From the NCBI GenBank assembly GCA_031278735.1, contig JAITJU010000271.1, positions 1 through 11,415 of the forward strand: a DNA stretch of 11,415 nt, in the 5' to 3' direction. The position numbers were made by a program, and so were the translations under genes. Source of the stretch: Zoogloeaceae bacterium (GTDB lineage: Bacteria > Pseudomonadota > Gammaproteobacteria > Burkholderiales > Rhodocyclaceae). The notes under the pieces were generated by a model, which searched no databases, was not told where the DNA came from, and saw only the letters and a program-made list of their open reading frames with translations. Of this stretch, positions 7,980 through 11,415 are shown piece after piece (the stretch's first letter is position 1; each line of letters begins with the position of its first letter).

Positions 7980-8007
7980 GGGCGGGGCGCGGGGCGCGGC
8001 TTCCGGG
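7980..8007 (+). other. G-rich tract, possible G-quadruplex in the hpt leader
   Basis: The plus strand has G-runs of 3, 4, 4 and 3 at 7980-7982, 7984-7987, 7991-7994 and 8005-8007, separated by loops of 1, 3 and 10 bases. It ends about 27 bases before the hpt start. The last loop is longer than the usual limit of seven, so folding is uncertain. The 125 bases between the PAP2 gene and hpt contain no other recognisable signal. Confidence 0.35.
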
Positions 8008-8034
8008 AACCCTTCGAGATTTTCGGGAAAATGT

Positions 8035-8610
8035 ATGCATCGTGAAGAAGCCCTGGCGCTCCTGGCGGACGCCGAACTGATCCATGCGGAAGCCGCAGTG
8101 CAAGACGCGGTCAGGCGGGTGGCGGCAGCCGTCAAGGCGGAGCTTGCCGACGAAAATCCGGTGTTGCTTTGCGTGATGAGCGGCGCGACGCCCTTTGTCG
8201 GCCATCTTCTGCCTCTGCTTGATTTTCCGCTTGATTTCGATTATCTGCACGCCAGCCGCTATGGCGGCAACACTCACGGCCACAGCAGGCTCGCCTGGCG
8301 CAGCGGCCCCTGGATAGACCTCGAAGGGCGCGTCGCGCTGGTGGTCGATGACATTCTCGACGAAGGGCTTACCCTGACCGCCATTTGCGATCGCTTGCGG
8401 CAAATGGGCGCGAAGCGCGTGTTGACGGCGGTGTTCGCCGAAAAGGAGACTGGGCGGGAAAAGCCTATACGGGCTGATTTCGTGGGGCTTTCCGTGCCGG
8501 ATCGCTTCGTCTTTGGCTTCGGCATGGATATTTGCGGCGCCTGGCGCAACCTGCCCGCGATCTATGCCGCCAGGGCGCCGGAAAAGCTGAAACGCGCATT
8601 GGGCGTCTGA
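8035..8610 (+). CDS. hpt: Hypoxanthine(-guanine) phosphoribosyltransferase
   Basis: This is 191 residues. It is a type I phosphoribosyltransferase of purine salvage, converting hypoxanthine and/or guanine with PRPP into the nucleotide. The PRPP-binding motif VVDDILDEGLT is at residues 103-113, with the paired acids Asp105-Asp106. CVMSGATPFVGHLLP near residue 46 is the pyrophosphate-loop region, LDYLHASRY-like sequence (here FDYLHASRYGG) follows, and FGFGMDICGAWRNLPAIYA near the C terminus is the base-binding end. The frame stays open far upstream inside the PAP2 gene, but homology starts at MHREEALALLADAELI, so the ATG at 8035 is preferred; upstream GGGAAAA is a weak ribosome site. Base preference (hypoxanthine versus guanine) is not decided by what I can see. 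mutM starts two bases after its stop. Confidence 0.93.
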   Translation: MHREEALALLADAELIHAEAAVQDAVRRVAAAVKAELADENPVLLCVMSGATPFVGHLLPLLDFPLDFDYLHASRYGGNTHGHSRLAWRSGPWIDLEGRVALVVDDILDEGLTLTAICDRLRQMGAKRVLTAVFAEKETGREKPIRADFVGLSVPDRFVFGFGMDICGAWRNLPAIYAARAPEKLKRALGV

Positions 8611-8612
8611 CC

Positions 8613-9437
8613 ATGCCCGAACTTCCCGAAGTCGAAGTCAGCCGCCTGGGATTGCTGCCGCGTCTGGTGGGTAAGACCGTGACGGATTGCGCGGTTCGTC
8701 GCGCCGACTTGCGCCTGCCCGTGCCGCAGGATTTGCGCGCGCGTCTTTTGGGACATCGTCTGGCCGCCATTGCGCGGCGCGGCAAGTATTTGCTGTTCCA
8801 CTGGCCGACGGCGGACGGCTGGCTGATCGTGCATCTGGGCATGTCGGGAAGTCTGCGTCTGGCGCCGCCGGACGCTCTGGCGGGCGCGCATGATCATTTC
8901 GATTTGTGTTTTCCTGCCGTGATTATGCGCCTCAGGGACCCGCGCCGGTTTGGCGTCGTACTCTGGCAGGTCGGCGACAATCCCGAGGCGCATCCCCTGC
9001 TGGCGCGTCTGGGCATGGAGCCGCTGTCGCCGGGATTTACGGCGGACTGGCTGGCGAATGCCGTCCGGGGGCGGAAGACGCCGATCAAGTCCTTGCTGAT
9101 GAACGCGGCTTTATTGACGGGCGTCGGCAACATCTATGCGGCGGAAAGCCTGTTTCGCGCCGGAATCTCGCCCTCATGTCCCGCCGGAAGCCTGAAGGCC
9201 GCGTCTCTGGAAAAACTGGCGGCGGCGGTTCGGGAAACTTTGCTGGAAGCCATCGAGGCGGGCGGCAGCAGTGTGCGCGACTATGTGCGCAGTGATGGCG
9301 GCGCGGGCAGCTTCCAACTGCGCTGCGCCGTCTATGACCGCGCCGGCCAGCCCTGCCCGCGCTGCGGCGCGATTATCCGCCAGTTCCGCCAATCCGGACG
9401 TTCCAGCTTTTATTGTCCGCGCTGCCAGCGGCCATGA
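8613..9437 (+). CDS. mutM: Formamidopyrimidine-DNA glycosylase (Fpg/MutM)
   Basis: This is 274 residues, normal for the family. MutM removes 8-oxoguanine and formamidopyrimidines from DNA and nicks the strand by beta,delta-elimination. The mature N terminus PELPEVE carries catalytic Pro2 and Glu3; Lys58 in RRGKYLLF corresponds to E. coli Lys57. HLGMSG supplies the void-filling Met77, LRDPRRFG the intercalating Arg-Phe pair (Arg112, Phe113), and TGVGNIYAAESLF the conserved Asn in the helix-two-turn-helix. The C-terminal zinc finger is CX2CX16CX2C (Cys248, Cys251, Cys268, Cys271). All catalytic parts are present. A longer in-frame start at 8532 would sit inside hpt and would bury the essential Pro2, so 8613 is certain. 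It lies two bases after the hpt stop, implying coupled translation. It is the last plus-strand gene, facing the next one. Confidence 0.98.
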   Translation: MPELPEVEVSRLGLLPRLVGKTVTDCAVRRADLRLPVPQDLRARLLGHRLAAIARRGKYLLFHWPTADGWLIVHLGMSGSLRLAPPDALAGAHDHFDLCFPAVIMRLRDPRRFGVVLWQVGDNPEAHPLLARLGMEPLSPGFTADWLANAVRGRKTPIKSLLMNAALLTGVGNIYAAESLFRAGISPSCPAGSLKAASLEKLAAAVRETLLEAIEAGGSSVRDYVRSDGGAGSFQLRCAVYDRAGQPCPRCGAIIRQFRQSGRSSFYCPRCQRP

Positions 9438-9490
9438 CAGGAAAGGCGCGCGTTTCGCCGATTGAGCGGCGGACTGCCGGTACGGACGAA

Positions 9491-9510
9491 TTCCGGAAAA
9501 GGCGCCGGAA
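9491..9510. other. Small inverted repeat between convergent genes
   Basis: TTCCGG (9491-9496) and CCGGAA (9505-9510) form a six-base-pair stem with an eight-base loop, in the 81-base gap between mutM and the minus-strand gene. It is in the right place for a shared terminator, but neither strand has a T-run after the stem, so it is not a convincing intrinsic terminator. Confidence 0.35.
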
Positions 9511-9518
9511 AACACAGA

Positions 9519-11168
9519 TCATTTTCTTTGCGCGGAAATTTTGTCCAACCAGTCTGCCATGCCCTGCTTCTCAAGACAAATCGTCTTCTGCGTTTTACGG
9601 AAAATTATCACGCCATCGAAAGGGCCTCGTCCTTGTCTGTCAAACGGAATTTTCGACGCCGTTTCATAGATTTCTGTCGTGAGAATGGCTTCGAGCAAAG
9701 GATCGTCATTCATGGTTGTGACCACGAGGACATCCGGCGCGCACCCCAGCAGTTCCCGCCGGATGTCCGGAACGGAAGAATGCAGCAAACGGGCGGTTGC
9801 GCTCAGATCATTCAGGCGGTATGCGGATGGCAAATGTCCTGTCAGCGGATATAAGGCATGCATGCCGTTGCTGATGCCAAGTGTGCCGTTTTCAGGAATT
9901 GCCTTTTTGATTTCCGACGCCATGAATAGATATTCCGAGCGATTCGTGAACTTTTCCGGCCATGTTCCGGCAGGAGCGGCAATCAATGTTTCGATTGTTT
10001 TTGGCCAATAAAATATCGCTGATTTGGAACAGGAAAAATAAATCCAGATTGATGACAGCAAGATGCCTGCCACGGCAAGAATGTTGTTCATTCTTCCGTT
10101 TATCCATCGCATGGCGGGCCATATTCGAATGATCTCGCGCAAGGCCAATGCGCACAATCCGGCAAGACCGGGAAACGCAAGGGTAAAATGATAAACGTAG
10201 CCCATTTTCATGGCTGGCTCGATCAGGGCGGCTCCGATGAAAGACAGCCAGAAAACAGTCGCCAGGAAAAGAGACCTGTCATGGCGAAGGAAAATGGCGA
10301 TCGGCAGTATCATGCTGGACAATGCGCCAAATGTGATTACAACGGGAGAAAAACGAATTGCCGTCAGGCCGTAAAAGACAAAATATTCCAGTCGCCGAGC
10401 GCTCGAAGCGGAACCTACCAGAATGCCTGCCGCGTGATAGGAAGCGATGATTTCCGCCGCGCCCCCGCGCGCGATGAGAATTCCGCCGATCAATAACATT
10501 CCTGTTGCAACGCCGCCGATGAAAAACAGCAAAGCCGCCTTTTTGCCTTGCGCAATGAATACGCTGATCAGTCCCAATGCCGCAAAGGGAACAAAGGTCT
10601 CCCGGAAAACGACGGCCAGCGCGGTCAAGGCGCCCGCCATCAACCAGGCGTTTCCCGACTTTTTGTCCTGTATGGCCGCGATTCCAATATACAGGGCCAG
10701 GAGCAGGGGCACAAAAGCCGCGGTGATGCTGTTCTTGAATCCGTTGTCGATAAATCCAACCTGATTCATGGTGAAGGTAAAAATAAAGGTGATGAGCGCC
10801 GCGCCTGTATTGTTATTACATATTCTCGCCAATACCTTGTACAACAAAAACGCCATGCCGACCGCCGCGCCAAAATCAATCAGCCGCAAGGAAATCATGG
10901 GGTTGTATTGCAGGGAAAACACCCATGAACACAACATGGGATAGAAGGAAAGTCCGCCATGATTCGGAATGCCCTCTCCATTGGCAAGGCTGTGGTGAAT
11001 TTGTTGCGCGACGTAGGCGTAATAGCCTTCGTCCGATACCGGGAACAGCCCCAGCAGCATCAGGCGCGGGAAAACCGTTCCCGCCAGGATGATGACCGTC
11101 AATAACGCCGCGTCGCCAATCCTGGAAATTTCCGGCCTCTGGCATTCCCGAATGAAAAATGTCGTCAT
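9519..11168 (-). CDS. Polytopic membrane glycosyltransferase, GT-C/GT39 (PMT/ArnT)-like
   Basis: This is 549 residues. About ten to twelve hydrophobic segments cover residues 18 to roughly 400, then a soluble C-terminal portion of about 140 residues. Just after the first segment is PVSDEGYYAYVAQQI (Asp46-Glu47), the acidic first-loop motif typical of GT-C enzymes that take sugars from polyprenyl-phosphate donors and transfer them in the periplasm. The acceptor (lipid A, O-antigen, protein or teichoic-type polymer) cannot be told, and no partner genes such as a polyprenyl-phosphate sugar synthase are next to it. The ATG at 11166-11168 has no clear Shine-Dalgarno. Base composition is distinctly poorer in G+C than the plus-strand genes, and the gene runs against them, suggesting acquisition by transfer. 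The reading frame is intact. The family call rests on topology and the DE motif, so it is less certain than the other genes. Confidence 0.75.
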   Translation of the reverse strand: MTTFFIRECQRPEISRIGDAALLTVIILAGTVFPRLMLLGLFPVSDEGYYAYVAQQIHHSLANGEGIPNHGGLSFYPMLCSWVFSLQYNPMISLRLIDFGAAVGMAFLLYKVLARICNNNTGAALITFIFTFTMNQVGFIDNGFKNSITAAFVPLLLALYIGIAAIQDKKSGNAWLMAGALTALAVVFRETFVPFAALGLISVFIAQGKKAALLFFIGGVATGMLLIGGILIARGGAAEIIASYHAAGILVGSASSARRLEYFVFYGLTAIRFSPVVITFGALSSMILPIAIFLRHDRSLFLATVFWLSFIGAALIEPAMKMGYVYHFTLAFPGLAGLCALALREIIRIWPAMRWINGRMNNILAVAGILLSSIWIYFSCSKSAIFYWPKTIETLIAAPAGTWPEKFTNRSEYLFMASEIKKAIPENGTLGISNGMHALYPLTGHLPSAYRLNDLSATARLLHSSVPDIRRELLGCAPDVLVVTTMNDDPLLEAILTTEIYETASKIPFDRQGRGPFDGVIIFRKTQKTICLEKQGMADWLDKISAQRK

Positions 11169-11180
11169 ATCTGTTCAAAC

Positions 11181-11198
11181 CGTATGGCTCGTATGGCT
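11181..11198. repeat. Perfect tandem repeat of 9 bases
   Basis: CGTATGGCT occurs twice in direct succession (11181-11189 and 11190-11198), just upstream of the minus-strand membrane gene and inside its probable 5' leader. It may be a chance slippage product or a pair of protein-binding half sites. Confidence 0.8.
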
Positions 11199-11208
11199 GC
11201 CGCGTCCC

Positions 11209-11221
11209 GGGCGATTCGCCC
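11209..11221. other. Short dyad in the leader of the glycosyltransferase gene
   Basis: GGGCG-ATT-CGCCC is a perfect five-base dyad with a three-base centre, between the proposed -10 box and the start codon of the minus-strand gene. It could form a small hairpin in the 5' leader or be an operator. It is short enough to be chance in GC-rich DNA. Confidence 0.4.
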
Positions 11222-11251
11222 AAGCGGATGTTTGCGGCGTCGCGGGCGAAG

Positions 11252-11279
11252 AGCATACCACGTTTTTCCCGGCGGTCAT
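11252..11279 (-). promoter_or_regulatory. Candidate sigma-70-type promoter for the minus-strand glycosyltransferase
   Basis: Read on the minus strand, TATGCT (plus 11252-11257) matches TATAAT at four of six positions and is preceded by TGG, giving an extended -10. ATGACC (plus 11274-11279) lies 16 bases upstream as a weak -35. Transcription would start near 11245, giving a leader of about 75 bases. This is a by-eye prediction. Confidence 0.4.
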
Positions 11280-11291
11280 GGCGCCGCCGGG
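11268..11291. promoter_or_regulatory. Perfect 8-bp dyad overlapping the -35 region
   Basis: CCCGGCGG (11268-11275) and CCGCCGGG (11284-11291) are perfect inverted repeats around an eight-base centre. The dyad covers the proposed -35 of the minus-strand gene, where a repressor or activator could bind. It is not a terminator: the T-run (11263-11267) precedes it on the plus strand and reads as A on the minus strand. The rest of 11292-11415 holds no gene I can support. Confidence 0.45.
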
Positions 11292-11415
11292 GTTCAGACA
11301 GGGCAATCGCATGAATACATTTGTCATTGCGCCTGGTTGTTTGCCTGGTTACCGTACGAGCGAAACACCTCCAGAAAGAGAGGTTGGCGGCCTTCAGACC
11401 CGCCCTTGCCGCCAG

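Noticed and set aside
7336..8034. Possible N-terminal extension of hpt running back into the PAP2 gene
   Set aside because: The open frame is real, but the translated extension is Arg/Gly/Ala-rich shadow of the PAP2 gene, and the Hpt family starts at MHREEALALL (8035).
7910..8034. Terminator or new promoter between the PAP2 gene and hpt
   Set aside because: No stem followed by a T-run and no convincing -35/-10 pair is visible; only the G-rich tract stands out.
11385..11414. Inverted repeat TGGCGG ... CCGCCA at the right edge
   Set aside because: The stem is only six base pairs with an 18-base loop and is cut by the window end, so no terminator or repeat can be claimed.
10876..11415. Minus-strand frame open from the right edge of the window to 10876
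   Set aside because: It largely overlaps the glycosyltransferase gene in another frame, the upstream part is Arg-rich and unrecognised, and no ribosome site supports a start.
11311..11415. Plus-strand frame starting MNTFVIAPGCLPG, open to the window edge
   Set aside because: AGGG lies seven bases upstream of the ATG, so a divergent gene start is possible, but 35 codons without a stop is expected by chance in such DNA and the peptide is not recognisable.

Overview
The window looks like a chromosomal segment from a GC-rich proteobacterium, most likely a betaproteobacterium. The support is the gene order smc-zipA-ligA, the form of the ZipA-like protein (membrane anchor, acidic linker, extra middle region, C-terminal ZipA domain), and the wording of the LigA, Hpt and SMC sequences. 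No species can be named from the sequence alone.

Layout: bases 2-9437 are a tightly packed plus-strand run of housekeeping genes: the 3' part of smc (hinge, second coiled-coil arm, C-terminal ATPase lobe), zipA, ligA, a YafK/DpaA-like L,D-transpeptidase-fold gene, galU, a PAP2 membrane phosphatase gene, hpt and mutM. Neighbours overlap or lie within about 125 bases of each other, and no convincing internal terminator is visible, so most of it is probably one transcription unit or a few overlapping ones. The first five genes concern the chromosome and envelope: chromosome organisation (SMC), Z-ring anchoring (ZipA), nick sealing (LigA), peptidoglycan modification (YafK-like) and UDP-glucose supply (GalU). 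The PAP2 gene adds a lipid-phosphate step, hpt is purine salvage and mutM is oxidised-base repair.

Bases 9519-11168 hold one minus-strand gene, convergent with mutM, for a large polytopic membrane protein with a GT-C/GT39-type signature near its N terminus. It is visibly less GC-rich than the rest: row 10741-10800 has 27 G+C of 60, against 42 of 60 in row 5101-5160. This suggests horizontal acquisition. Its 247-base upstream region has a plausible extended -10 promoter, a perfect 8-bp dyad over the -35 area and a perfect 9-base tandem repeat.

I found no RNA genes, CRISPR array, insertion sequence, toxin-antitoxin pair or defence system. The most unusual items are small: a 21-codon ORF squeezed between zipA and ligA, a hexanucleotide tandem repeat coding (Ala-Asp)5 in zipA, a two-heptad duplication in smc, a G-rich tract before hpt, and the regulatory region of the glycosyltransferase. 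I see no good evidence for a wholly new multi-gene system.
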